From: Komarekiella atlantica HA4396-MV6
GTDB lineage: Bacteria; Cyanobacteriota; Cyanobacteriia; Cyanobacteriales; Nostocaceae
DNA: 64,000 nucleotides
Direction of reading: 5' to 3'
NCBI GenBank assembly: GCA_019359395.1
Contig: JAHHHK010000024.1
Span: 1 to 64,000 of the forward strand
This document shows, piece by piece, positions 34,542 to 43,472 of the stretch (its first letter is position 1; each line of letters begins with the position of its first letter). A program made the position numbers and the translations under genes. The notes beneath the pieces were generated by a model. That model was not told the origin of the DNA, did not search any database, and saw only the letters and a program-made list of their open reading frames with translations.

Positions 34542-35100
34542 CTAACTCTGACCACACCCCCAAGTCAAGATCACCCAACGATATATGATAGTAGCCACAA
34601 GGTAAGCGATCGCTCCGGTCAGATCATCACTGTTTTCACCGCTCTTACCCGCTTTTGCTGTGTGGGCTTGGCTAAAGTTAGCACACACCGAGGAGGCGTG
34701 GAGATAATCAGGACTTTGGGGAAAGCCAATAAATCCTGATTGCGCTACAACTTGCACTGTTCGCTGGATGACTTTGCAACCATACTCGCTGAAATTGTGG
34801 TGATGAACCGAAGCGATCGCCTGACTCAGTTCTGGTTTGCTTGGGTCAAATTCCACCGCGATGACAGGACGAATACCAGCTTGTACCATCCCAGCTTCAA
34901 TCCCACCACCCGCGAACAATACTACAGCTACAGGTGCATCATCTGGCAGGACTGGTTTAGTATTTGTGTTCTCAAACTTTTTGCAGACATCTAAAATTTT
35001 GGGAGAATACTTTTTAGTTTTCGCTTTTTTGATGAAAGCGATAATATCTTCCCTTGTTGCCCTCGCTGCTGCAAAGAGCGAATCATGCAGTTGAGATTGT
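34542..35100 (-). pseudogene. Cytosine-C5 DNA methyltransferase fragment
   Basis: Motif I is clear as AVVLFAGGGIEAGMVQAGIRPVIAVEFDP, and a motif-IV-like stretch reads DYLHASSVCANFSQAH (Pro-Cys changed to Val-Cys). The frame ends soon after GAIAYLVATIIYR, so motifs VI-X and the target-recognition domain are missing. The N-terminus runs into the antisense of the TnpB fragment at 35090, showing that the 5' end was cut by an IS605 insertion. Nonfunctional; it probably came from a plasmid, where such methyltransferases are common in Nostoc. Confidence 0.7.
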
Positions 35101-35430
35101 TTGTTGGGTACAAGGCAAGTATCGCTGGTGTGCCAGTCGTGCTTGTCCCACCCGCATACACTTCTCAGACTTGCTCTAGATGTCGGCACATCCACCCCGT
35201 CAAAGGCAAGTCTTATCGCTCTGGAAAGTCGTTTAAGTGTGGGCATTGTGGTTTTGAGCATGATGCTGATATTAATGCTGCAATGAATATTGCAGCTTTG
35301 GGGTTGTCTGTAATCCAGCCCGAAAGCCCAGGGATTAGTTGCCAATTGGAAGGACAGTTAAATCTGTTTTCAACGAGCTACTTTGAACTGGGCTGAAGCC
35401 CCGTGTCTTTAGATCGGGGTTGCTTACCAG
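35090..35430 (+). mobile_element. IS605-type remnant with tnpB 3' end
   Basis: TnpB C-terminal part: YKASIAGVPVVLVPPAYTSQTCSRC, then HPVKGKSYRSGKSFKCGHCGFEHDADINAAMNI, ending at 35396. A right-end hairpin follows (GAAGCCCCG ... CGGGGTTGC around 35397-35425). The N-terminal and main RuvC parts are gone. It sits between the methyltransferase and maturase remnants and overlaps both ends. Distinct in sequence from the remnant at 31384. Confidence 0.65.
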
Positions 35431-35702
35431 TTGTCTTTTCATCGTGACAATGTCGATGTAATATCTGGAGATTTTTATATTCGTCTTTGCCTCCCAAGCT
35501 TTTGGGGGTTATGTGGTCAATTCCCAGTACATCCTCCTCTTGAAAGTACATTCCGCAGTGTGTACACTTCCCTTTTTGTTTCTTTAAGAGTGTTGCCACT
35601 CTCGTAGTCGTTTCGGGGTGTTCTCCCATTCTTGAACTCCAGTAAATTAGGTTGCCATCGTAAGGACTGACATCGCCTTTGACTTTCACATGATGGATAA
35701 CT
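35400..35702 (-). pseudogene. Group II intron maturase, C-terminal HNH domain only
   Basis: About 95 codons: HVKVKGDVSPYDGNLIYWSSRMG, LLKKQKGKCTHCGMYFQEEDVLGIDHITPKS and KNLQILHRHCHDEKT. This is the zinc-binding HNH endonuclease end of an intron-encoded reverse transcriptase (Cys-x2-Cys, then IDH and HRHCHD). The reverse transcriptase and X domains are missing and the frame upstream is closed by TAA near 35703. The 3' end is replaced by IS605 right-end sequence. Confidence 0.75.
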
Positions 35703-35725
35703 TATTTCTTGGAAGTCTCTAGAGG

Positions 35726-35930
35726 TTAAAGGCGGTTGTTGTACAATTGTCAGCCAAGTAAATGACTTTAGTTGCACTGTGAGAACTTGGGGTGGAGAAC
35801 TGACGGTTTGATTGAAGCATCTTAAGTCGTTCAATTATCTGCCGCAGGAGTATCAGCAGGTGCAGATGATCTGCGATGGCGTAACCGCCCACCGTAGGTG
35901 ATCGCACATAATTCCGAAATTGCTTAATGC
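35726..35930 (+). pseudogene. Plasmid-type gene, 3' part (copy 2)
   Basis: Frame GGCCTIVSQVNDFSCTVRTWGGELTV, TGA, LKHLKSFNYLPQEYQQVQMIC, then the 33-bp repeat and a broken end. It corresponds to residues VSHVGEFSCTVRTWDGELTV onward of the remnant at 31740 at roughly three quarters identity, so the two derive from divergent paralogues rather than a recent duplication. Confidence 0.65.
35873..35905. repeat. 33-bp dispersed repeat, copy 2
   Basis: GCGATGGCGTAACCGCCCACC followed by GTAGGTGATCGC; one substitution from the copy at 31909 and in the same codon position of the paralogous gene. Confidence 0.85.
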
Positions 35931-36582
35931 ACTGCTGTAGTAATTATCAGACAAGCAACATACCTCAACTCGAACCCGGTGATAATGGCTAGGTTTTTGA
36001 GTTTTAACGGTAGCGTAATTGTGCTTCTTGCTTGACTGATGTTGCTATGCGATCGCTTGTCTTTCGCCACCATTTATAGTACGTTTATATTGATAAAACG
36101 GCTTAGAGAAAGGCACAGTCCGCGCCGATTAACTACGGGGATTCTGTTTTATTAGTAGGGATAATGAAGTGCGTAGAGATATAAGCTAATCGTCATTCAA
36201 GCTGCAACATAGTTTATATTTCCCTTATTTTTTATTTTCCGATGCCACTTAATCACTAACTCACCTTGATTCAATAACTTATCTAATCAAGATTTCAATT
36301 CATCAGCAGTAAATTTTACTATAAAAACACATTTTAAGCATATTCACTGTTATAAAGCCCTATTTTGCATAGTTAATATGTAGCAAATAATATAGCAATA
36401 TGGAGGCGATCTTGGAAAAGATGGGCGCTCAAGGGCAGGATTTGTTGGTTAAGTATTTGTCGAATTAGTTTCTGGCTCAGTTTTGGTATGAGTGTTTGCT
36501 GGCTCAAAATCTGTGTAGGCAAATATCTAATTTTCCTATTCCTGGGTACAAAAACAATGAAAATTATTAGGGGAGAGTAGTT
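35931..36582. other. Non-coding gap
   Basis: No supported gene. AT-rich from about 36180; the end should carry the promoter of the 36583 gene, which is preceded by GGGGAGAG. Confidence 0.4.
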
Positions 36583-36900
36583 ATGAATAAACATCGATTC
36601 CTCGAAATTTCAGAATATATATCAATCTTTACTGTTCTAGCTGGCTCTACCATAGTGATTGCGAGCAGACAAATAATCTATGCTACCGTACCAATGGCTT
36701 TAGCAATTCTGCTTAATTTAATTAGACGCTCTCAATTTGAAGAACAGCTATACCAGCGAGTTAAGAAAAATAACAACGAAACATATCAGCAAATATTAAA
36801 TGATATTCAATTTCTAACAACATTAGCAATATCCTCGCTAGAAGCACGGGGTTTTAAACTCAATTTTTCGACAAATGCATCTCTGACGAGACTCTCATAA
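36583..36900 (+). CDS. Small membrane protein upstream of CHASE2 cyclase
   Basis: 105 residues. A hydrophobic stretch (ISIFTVLAGSTIVIASRQIIYATVPMALAILLNLI, about 13-47) forms one long or two short transmembrane helices; the remainder is a helical cytoplasmic tail. The stop is one base before the ATG of the CHASE2 cyclase, so they are translationally coupled and probably work together. No named family recognised. Confidence 0.65.
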   Translation: MNKHRFLEISEYISIFTVLAGSTIVIASRQIIYATVPMALAILLNLIRRSQFEEQLYQRVKKNNNETYQQILNDIQFLTTLAISSLEARGFKLNFSTNASLTRLS

Positions 36901-36901
36901 A

Positions 36902-38788
36902 ATGGCTTTAAATTTCCAGGTACAATCTCTAAGAAATACTTATAAATCCCTTAAAAACTCTATCTTAGAAAAATATCCACTTTTTCCTGGGATGCTGACT
37001 ACATTCTTATCAGTTAGTTTATGGCAAGTAAGTGCTTGGAATAGTTTGGAATTATTAGGATTTAATTTAATATTCCGCACCCGTAACTATCTACCGCATT
37101 CTAGTTGGGATCAACGCATAGCAGTAATTGGTATTGATGATCGTACATTACAACAATATGGGCAGTTCCCTTTGTCACGAGATCGTTATACACAATTATT
37201 AGAAACACTAGAAGCTACCCCTCCCGCAGCGATCGGCTTTGATATTCTTTTTGCTGAACCCACAAATTATGATGCTGAACTAGCAGAAGCAATGGCAATT
37301 AACGGTACAGTTGTCTTAGCAGTTGCCCCTAGTCCACAGCAACAAACCCTGCATCCTGTGGCAATTTTAGATCGTGTCACTAGCAAAGGACATATAGTCA
37401 ATAATACTGATTTTGACGGTATCACTAGACAATTTTTTCTCTACATCAATCAAGTCCCTTCTCTGGGTATTAAGTTACTAGAAACATACAACAATACTGT
37501 GCAGCATACCTTCACAGCAAACACAAATAAAAACCAAAAATCCCTAATTACCATTCCATCTCTGCAATCAGGAATGAGCAAAAAATCCGTTTGGATTAAC
37601 TGGGTAGCACCAACAGAGAAAATTCCCACCTACTCCTTTGCTGATGTTTTACAGAAAAAAATAGATATAGCCAAACTTAAAAACAAAATTGTCTTAGTTG
37701 GGTTAACAGCTACTGGTACAAACGATCCTCTCAAAACTCCCTTCCAGCAAACAGTACCCACTTCTGGTATTTATGTACACGCCGCAGTCCTGGATAATCT
37801 ACTCAACCAGCGATTTCTGCGAAGATTACCTTGGCAATTTGAACTTTTGCTATTACTTACTGTCAGTATTACTATAACCATAATACTAACTCCCCAAAAA
37901 TTTTACCAACGAATTCTGCTACTAGGACTACTACCCCTAATTTGGTTTAATTTATCAGTATTAATCCTGGCAACCACTAATCTTTTGTTACCTAGTGCTG
38001 CACCCATTGGCACTATTCTCTTAGCTGGGTTAAGTGTACAGTGGCAAGAACAGAGAGAAAAACAACAATTGATGAGTTTATTTGCTAGTCACGTTTCTCA
38101 GGATACAGCAAGATTAATCTGGCAAAATCGCACCGAAATTTTCCAAAATGGCCAACTAGATGCCAAGGAAATGGTAGTGACGGTTTTATTTAGCGATATC
38201 CGCAGCTTTACCACAATTTCTGAAGGTATGAAACCACGAGAGTTACTCAACTGGTTAAACACCTATTTGGGGGCAATGGCTGAATGTGTTCACAAGCATC
38301 ATGGAGTAATTGATAAATACATTGGTGATGCCGTTATGGCTGTTTTTGGCATTCCCTTTCCCCACACCCAAGCCGAAGAAATTCAGCAAGATGCGATTAA
38401 TGCCGTCTCTGCGGCCATAGCTATGCAGGAAAGATTAATACTATTAAATAAAGAGCTCGAACAGCTTGGTCAACATCCTATTCAAATTGGTATCGGTATT
38501 CATACAGGCTTAGTAGTTGCTGGTAGTATTGGCGGATATCAACGATTAGACTATTCTGTATTAGGAGATGCTGTCAATATTGCTGCTCGTTTAGAACAAC
38601 TTAATAAAAATACGCAAGAAGGTAATCCTAATAACATCTTAGTTAGTGAGACAACATACCAGCTAGTCAAAGATAATTTTTATACACAAAAATTAAAAGA
38701 ATTAATATTGCAAGGAAGGCGAAAACTGACGGTGATTTATTCTGTGACTAAGATTAAAAGCTCAGTCAATTCAATAGATAAGTATTAA
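36902..38788 (+). CDS. CHASE2-domain adenylate/guanylate cyclase
   Basis: 628 residues. An N-terminal membrane helix is followed by a large extracytoplasmic CHASE2 sensor (about 70-300: IAVIGIDDRTLQQYGQFPLSRDRY, AAIGFDILFAEPT, IVLVGLTATGTNDP, VHAAVLDNLLN), about three transmembrane helices (about 310-375) and a class III cyclase domain (about 415-600: VTVLFSDIRSFTTISEGM and DKYIGDAVMAVFG with the metal aspartates, then RLDYSVLGDAVNIAARLEQL). The Lys in DKYIGD and Asp in LDYSVLGD favour ATP as substrate. Coupled to the small membrane protein upstream and close to SPOR-like and FecR genes. Confidence 0.92.
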   Translation: MALNFQVQSLRNTYKSLKNSILEKYPLFPGMLTTFLSVSLWQVSAWNSLELLGFNLIFRTRNYLPHSSWDQRIAVIGIDDRTLQQYGQFPLSRDRYTQLLETLEATPPAAIGFDILFAEPTNYDAELAEAMAINGTVVLAVAPSPQQQTLHPVAILDRVTSKGHIVNNTDFDGITRQFFLYINQVPSLGIKLLETYNNTVQHTFTANTNKNQKSLITIPSLQSGMSKKSVWINWVAPTEKIPTYSFADVLQKKIDIAKLKNKIVLVGLTATGTNDPLKTPFQQTVPTSGIYVHAAVLDNLLNQRFLRRLPWQFELLLLLTVSITITIILTPQKFYQRILLLGLLPLIWFNLSVLILATTNLLLPSAAPIGTILLAGLSVQWQEQREKQQLMSLFASHVSQDTARLIWQNRTEIFQNGQLDAKEMVVTVLFSDIRSFTTISEGMKPRELLNWLNTYLGAMAECVHKHHGVIDKYIGDAVMAVFGIPFPHTQAEEIQQDAINAVSAAIAMQERLILLNKELEQLGQHPIQIGIGIHTGLVVAGSIGGYQRLDYSVLGDAVNIAARLEQLNKNTQEGNPNNILVSETTYQLVKDNFYTQKLKELILQGRRKLTVIYSVTKIKSSVNSIDKY

Positions 38789-39058
38789 AAAGCGATACTA
38801 AAAACTAGAAACTTGAAATATTAGTCATATGTAGCGGTTCTTCGTTGGGTGCAATATAGTAAAAGCAGTGAGTACAAATATCTCAATAATGTCTTTTTTA
38901 ATGACTGCATTGAGGGCATTTGTAATAGCTTGTCTAACTGTTGATATGTTCTAAGAGCGAGCATTCGCAAAAGCTCTTTGACCTTCAACTTACAGTTTTT
39001 AATTGGTGAAAAATTAGGAAAATAAAGATATAAGTCTACCCTAACTATCTAAAAGTAA

Positions 39059-39433
39059 GTGAATAGATATCTAATTGCAGCAATAGTCACAACTATATTA
39101 TGGAACACCTTGTTATGTAAGGGTTGGACACAACCATCCCCATGTATTTCTCAAAGCTTGCCAGAAGTTAGCAATTCTGTTAATAGTTTCCGACAGAGTG
39201 ATGTTATCGTCATTGGGAAAGTACCAAATCATCCTTATGTAGTTGTTGTTCCCGGTCAATCAGAGCAGTTATTAAATGTTGTCAGACGCTATGTTACCGA
39301 TGCATTTTTAGCACAGCATAAGCTTGGTACTTATGTCTATGCTGGAGGATCTGCAAATAGGTATGAAGCGGAATGTTTATCTTCTGTGTTGAGATCCCAC
39401 GGTTTAGATGCAAGAGTCGTCTATTTCCATTGA
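39059..39433 (+). CDS. Secreted SPOR-like small protein
   Basis: 124 residues. GTG start, then a signal-peptide-like hydrophobic segment (LIAAIVTTILWNTLLCKGWTQ). The C-terminal half (YVVVVPGQSEQLLNVVRRYVTDAFLAQHKLGTYVYAGG, then ANRYEAECLSSVLRSHGLDARVVYF) has the SPOR-like pattern often found in cyanobacterial exported proteins. It lies 18 bp upstream of the FecR-domain gene and probably forms an operon with it; together they may act at the cell wall. Confidence 0.65.
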   Translation: MNRYLIAAIVTTILWNTLLCKGWTQPSPCISQSLPEVSNSVNSFRQSDVIVIGKVPNHPYVVVVPGQSEQLLNVVRRYVTDAFLAQHKLGTYVYAGGSANRYEAECLSSVLRSHGLDARVVYFH

Positions 39434-39451
39434 GTAAAGGTAGAAAGTTTT

Positions 39452-40279
39452 ATGAAAGCTTGGTGGCCAGGTTTGATAGTGGTTATGGTAGGGTTAGTTA
39501 TTGCTTTTCATGCTTTAGCGGCTGATCCACTGAGGGTAAAGAGCGATCAGTGGCTAGAAGTACGCCGCCCCATGGGACAAGTTATTTATTCCCGTGGACA
39601 AACATCTCAACCAGTTCACAATGGAATGCGATTAAAATCAGTCGGTGATACCATCACCACTAAACAAGCTTCTAGTGTAGTCTTAGGAATTGATACAGGT
39701 ACGGGTTTCGTTAAAGTTGCTGAAAACACAACTATAACCGTACAAAAGCTGGAAACACGTAATAAAGGCCAACGCATTACAGAATTACAAGTCCTATCTG
39801 GTCAAGTAAACTTACAAGTTCGTCCCCTAACTCATAATGCCTCTCGTGTAGAAATAAAAACCCCGGCTGGAGTTGCTGGAGTCCGAGGAACTGAGTTTGG
39901 CGTGAGCGTTCAAAATGACGGAAAAATGGGTGTTGGAACTAAGAAAGGAGCAGTAGCTACCTCTGCTCAAGGACAAACAGTGCTGGTAAAAGCTGGATTT
40001 CAAAATCTGACTATCCCTGGACAACCACCCTCACCAGTAGTTCCTTTGCGAGAAGATACTCGTTTGAATGTTACTCAACTTCTAGCTAAAGATAGACAAG
40101 CCCAGATTGTTGGTACTATTGATCCGGTAAATCTACTATTAATTAATCAACAGCCTCAAAATGTTAATTCAAATGGCAGATTTAATATTACTGTTTCTTT
40201 ACCTTCTAACCGCAAATTAGAAGCTACAGTGTTAACACCGTTAGGGACAAAACAATTATACCAACTGGTAGTTCCTTAA
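39452..40279 (+). CDS. FecR-domain envelope protein
   Basis: 275 residues. An N-terminal hydrophobic anchor or signal (WWPGLIVVMVGLVIAFHALAA) is followed by the FecR domain (about 40-190), with the hallmark KTPAGVAGVRGTEFGVSV and a VRPLTHNASRVEIKTP strand. The C-terminal part (VVPLREDTRLNVTQLLAKDRQ onwards) is a beta-rich repeat-like region. In cyanobacteria FecR-domain proteins commonly occur next to CHASE2 sensors. Here the CHASE2 cyclase is 270 bp upstream of the SPOR-like gene, so they may belong to one signalling unit. Confidence 0.85.
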   Translation: MKAWWPGLIVVMVGLVIAFHALAADPLRVKSDQWLEVRRPMGQVIYSRGQTSQPVHNGMRLKSVGDTITTKQASSVVLGIDTGTGFVKVAENTTITVQKLETRNKGQRITELQVLSGQVNLQVRPLTHNASRVEIKTPAGVAGVRGTEFGVSVQNDGKMGVGTKKGAVATSAQGQTVLVKAGFQNLTIPGQPPSPVVPLREDTRLNVTQLLAKDRQAQIVGTIDPVNLLLINQQPQNVNSNGRFNITVSLPSNRKLEATVLTPLGTKQLYQLVVP

Positions 40280-40329
40280 ACTGAAGTACAAACTAAAGGA
40301 GCGATTTTTTTCGGGGGAGATGGGCAAGA

Positions 40330-40618
40330 ATTAACCAAGGGGTAATTTGCCGAAAGATGTTCTATGTATAATTGTCCGTTTATCTTTATGCAATAACTTC
40401 TTGCCACAATGTGAGCATAATTATTGCTGTTTTTGATATAGAGTTATCTCTTGATTAACTATGCTCCGTTGTGTCTGAAGCAATAATTGTTTGCCTTGGG
40501 CTAGGGTAAGCCCTAAATTTTCCGGTTGTAGATCACCCTTTTCAATTTGTAAAACTTCTTGAATTAATTGGGTTTCTCCTGATTCTGATTCAACAACTAC
40601 TTGGATTTTAAATTTCAC
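40330..40618 (-). pseudogene. ISKra4 transposase, N-terminal fragment
   Basis: MKFKIQVVVESESGETQLIQEVLQIEKGDLQPENLGLTLAQGKQLL is the characteristic start of ISKra4-family transposases. A TAA follows codon 65, after which the same frame continues LCSHCGKKLLHKDKRTIIHRTSFGKLPLG (the conserved C-x2-C region) and ends. The remaining roughly 350 residues are absent. Confidence 0.75.
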
Positions 40619-40635
40619 ACTATTCCCTTCAAAAA

Positions 40636-41337
40636 TTACAGCGACTCTCTGTCTCCGGTAGCGTATTTTAGTAGATTTTGGTTGACTTTTTGACGGTCAA
40701 AACGGTTTTGATACACTAATAGCCAAGTTAGTAGCTCGCTTGCTTCTTCTCTATCCATGTCAAATTTTTTGTTCCTCAACATGGAAGCAAAACGCCATAA
40801 CATGTCAGAAATAAAAAATTCTTTCCTTGCTTTCATGAAGCCCCAAGGGCCACCACAGCTCTCTGGGGGACAAACACCTTTACCACCAGTGCAGATTGGG
40901 TAAGTTTGCTTGGGATCTGGAGTAAGTATTGCTTCTACTCTGATTTGATGCCGCCACCAATAACGCCATGCACCCATTAATGGGCAAATACTGAAGTCAT
41001 ATTCGTATAAAAACTTTTCTTTCTCTCTCAACCCAAGGGACGAGAGTTTTGCTTCATAGGCGCGATCGCTAAATACTGTTCCCCCTAGTTGGGTAATCCC
41101 GTATTGCTTACCGTGAATGATGAAATGATGGAGGTGAATATCTTCCCATCCCATTGCCAACTGGATCGTATAATGCAAATCTTCTATCGTGCTGTCGCTG
41201 CTGACTTTTATGCGCCGCCAAATCATGGGGCTGATGCCCAACAGCACCACTTTTAATTGATATATGACTCTAAGAAGCTGTTTGTAAACGATGATTTCTG
41301 TAAGCAATGGGAAAATCTTTGGCAGCAAGTACCACAA
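40636..41337 (-). CDS. Plasmid pRiA4b ORF-3-like protein, 5' end rewritten
   Basis: 233 codons. The conserved body starts at LLRVIYQLKVVLLGISPMIWRRIKVSSDSTIEDLHYTIQLAMGW and continues with LHHFIIHGKQYGI, the signature of the PRiA4_ORF3 family, which is found on plasmids and near mobile elements and has no firmly known function. The region encoding the first 25 residues is antisense to an IS982 remnant (41285-41655), so the natural start was displaced; the present ATG and leader come from the insertion. It may still be translated. Confidence 0.65.
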   Translation of the reverse strand: MWYLLPKIFPLLTEIIVYKQLLRVIYQLKVVLLGISPMIWRRIKVSSDSTIEDLHYTIQLAMGWEDIHLHHFIIHGKQYGITQLGGTVFSDRAYEAKLSSLGLREKEKFLYEYDFSICPLMGAWRYWWRHQIRVEAILTPDPKQTYPICTGGKGVCPPESCGGPWGFMKARKEFFISDMLWRFASMLRNKKFDMDREEASELLTWLLVYQNRFDRQKVNQNLLKYATGDRESL

Positions 41338-41655
41338 TTGCCATCAACAACAGGAGAACGGCGTAGCACTTCCCGGATGCATTGATCAGAAGTAATGACA
41401 ATAGTCATCGGATTTCATGGCAGTGGACATCCACACTAAGTAATGTTTGTCATAACTGTAGGGCACATTCTCATAAGGTGTTTAAAGGATTAGTGAAATG
41501 GGGCAAAAATTCTGTGGGCTGGCACTTTGGATTTAAGCTTCATTTGATTATTAATGATTGTGGAGAATTACTAGCATTTTCACTAACTCCAGCAAATGTA
41601 GATGCCCGAAAACCAGTCCCAGATATGACTCGTGACTTAATTGGTAACGCCAGTT
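41285..41655 (+). pseudogene. IS982 transposase remnant
   Basis: The N-terminal part reads DDFCKQWENLWQQVPQLPSTTGERR, then SRMH, TGA, SEVMTIVIGFHGSG, matching the IS982 N-terminus. After an internal deletion near 41435, it continues VCHNCRAHSHKVFKGLVKWGKNSVGWHFGFKLHLIINDCGELLAFSLTPANVDARKPVPDMTRDLIG. The final part is removed by the dispersed repeat at 41655. Confidence 0.7.
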
Positions 41656-41737
41656 GCTTCTCTCAAGGGAAAACGCTGCGCGTAGCTTGCTTAAGCGCAG
41701 GGGTACAAGTCGGCACAGCCGCCCAACGCACTGGCTC
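41655..41737. repeat. Dispersed repeat with GCCAGT ends
   Basis: It begins GCCAGTTGCTTCTCTCAAGG, includes GCGCGTAGCTTGCTTAAGCG, and ends CCCAACGCACTGGCTCC, whose terminal GCACTGGC is inverted to the first GCCAGTTGC. It separates two transposase remnants and supplies the fake tail of the IS630 fragment. Confidence 0.65.
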
Positions 41738-42139
41738 CCCTTTTTTTAGCACCCGTCTTAACCTATCGGCACTTAGTTTCACGTTGCGATCGCTCTCTAA
41801 TTTTTGGGTTAATTGAAGACTGTTGGATGTACATGGTTCATTTTTGAGGCATTCTTCCAAAAAAACGATGTCTTGTTCGGTATACTTCGTTTTTCCTCCT
41901 CGACCTGCCAACCCCCAAAGACCCTCTAACCCAAGTTTTCGCCATTTATGTAAGACTTCTCTTACAGTTTGAGCAGTCCAGTTAAAGTCAGCAGCTATTT
42001 TTTCTACGTACCACCCATGTGCGTTTAACCTAATTATCTCTGCTCTGTCTTTAACCTTCTGTGGTACATCGGCAGTTCTTAACTTTAACAGGGCTTTGTC
42101 TTGTTCACGAGTTAGGAATACTCTTATACAAGCGCCCAT
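41737..42139 (-). pseudogene. IS630-type transposase, N-terminal fragment
   Basis: MGACIRVFLTREQDKALLKL, KDRAEIIRLNAHGWYVEKIAADFNWTAQTVREVLHKWRKLGLEGL and DRLRRVLKKG form the HTH and linker of an IS630-family transposase different from the complete element at 8684. The frame then enters the dispersed repeat; the DDE domain is absent. Confidence 0.75.
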
Positions 42140-42327
42140 ATTTCACTTACCTCGGTAGATACATTCTACGTATTTATTTATCTTTACATAGTTTGGTTTT
42201 TTCACGTCGTTCTACTTAGGCGATCGCCTCATCTGAAAAGAAAATACTCATTTTAGTTTTGCGACGAGCGCATAAAGTTATTTTATTCCTGGCAAGTGCC
42301 GAGAATGGCTAACCGAACGATTTACAC

Positions 42328-43248
42328 TTATGCTGTACGTAAACGTTGAATATCCTTAATCGGCGGTGCACCGAACATACGGGAATATTCGCGGCTGAAC
42401 TGTGAGGGACTTTCATAACCCACTTGATAGGCAGCATTGGCCGCATCGAAGTTTTCAGCAAGCAACAGGCGACGCGCTGCCAATAGTCTTAATTGTTTTT
42501 GATATTGAAGCGGACTCATAGATGTTACCGACTTGAAGTGTTGATGGAAAGATGAAGCAGACATACTGGCCTGTCTCGCCAGTTCTTCAACCCGCATCGG
42601 CTTTGTAAAATTAGCCTTGATTAGTTTGATCGCTTTGGCAATTCGCTGCATATTGCTGCCAGAAGTGGCAATTTGGCGGACAGCCTCACCTTGTTCGCCT
42701 ATCAAAAGCCTGTAATAAATCTCTCGGATAATTAATGGCGCAAGTATTGGAATATCCTGTGGTGTATCCAAAAGTTGTGTCAGTCTAATGGCACAATCGA
42801 GCAACTGTAGCGAGGCATCGCTAACGAACAAGCCTCGCACGGAATTTTCTTTCTTCGGCGTATTTAGGTTTGTTTGAGCAATAATATCACTCAGTATAAG
42901 TGACTCTAAATTCAGCTTAAATCCTAAATATGGCTTATCTGGTGTGGCTTCTACAACAAATCCGTTTAAAGGCAAATCAATTGAGACAACAAGATATTGA
43001 GCTGCGCCATAACTATAGGTTTCCTCACCCAGCAATACTTCTTTTTTGCCTTGAACGATGATAGCGAGGATAGGTTCACAGACATCGTGTAGTGCAGTAG
43101 AAACAGAAGATTCTCGCGTAAATTCCAGCTGATTTATATCTGTTTGATAAATACCGTTCCCTTTGCCGTCGGTGTACCTCTGTAGTAATGTCACCAGTTG
43201 TTTACATTCATTGGCGATCGCAGTGTAGTTAAGTATTTCAATCGCCAT
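42328..43248 (-). CDS. AraC-family transcriptional regulator
   Basis: 306 residues. An AraC_N-type sensing domain (about 20-190: ILAIIVQGKKEVLLGEETYSYGAAQYLVVSIDLPLNG) is followed by two helix-turn-helix motifs at the C-terminus (about 200-300: MRVEELARQASMSASSFHQHFKSVTSMSPLQYQKQLRLLAARRLL and AAYQVGYESPSQFSREYSRMFG). It is divergent from the SnoaL-like gene at 43473, with a 224-bp gap that is the probable binding region, so it likely controls that gene. Confidence 0.9.
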   Translation of the reverse strand: MAIEILNYTAIANECKQLVTLLQRYTDGKGNGIYQTDINQLEFTRESSVSTALHDVCEPILAIIVQGKKEVLLGEETYSYGAAQYLVVSIDLPLNGFVVEATPDKPYLGFKLNLESLILSDIIAQTNLNTPKKENSVRGLFVSDASLQLLDCAIRLTQLLDTPQDIPILAPLIIREIYYRLLIGEQGEAVRQIATSGSNMQRIAKAIKLIKANFTKPMRVEELARQASMSASSFHQHFKSVTSMSPLQYQKQLRLLAARRLLLAENFDAANAAYQVGYESPSQFSREYSRMFGAPPIKDIQRLRTA

Positions 43249-43472
43249 ACTGATTTGTTGACTAATTTAATCTTTTTTCAGATTATAGAGCATCTTTGTC
43301 AGTTCCAAAACTCACTTTTTGTAGGATTAGGCAATAAACTGCGAGTTATGTGTATTCCAAGACGTTATTTCCACTCATATGATGAACATATACGAATCAG
43401 GCAGTAAAAGAATAAAGCAATCATCAAAAACAAGAAAATCTGTGAAACTTTACAACTCAAACAGTAAAAACC

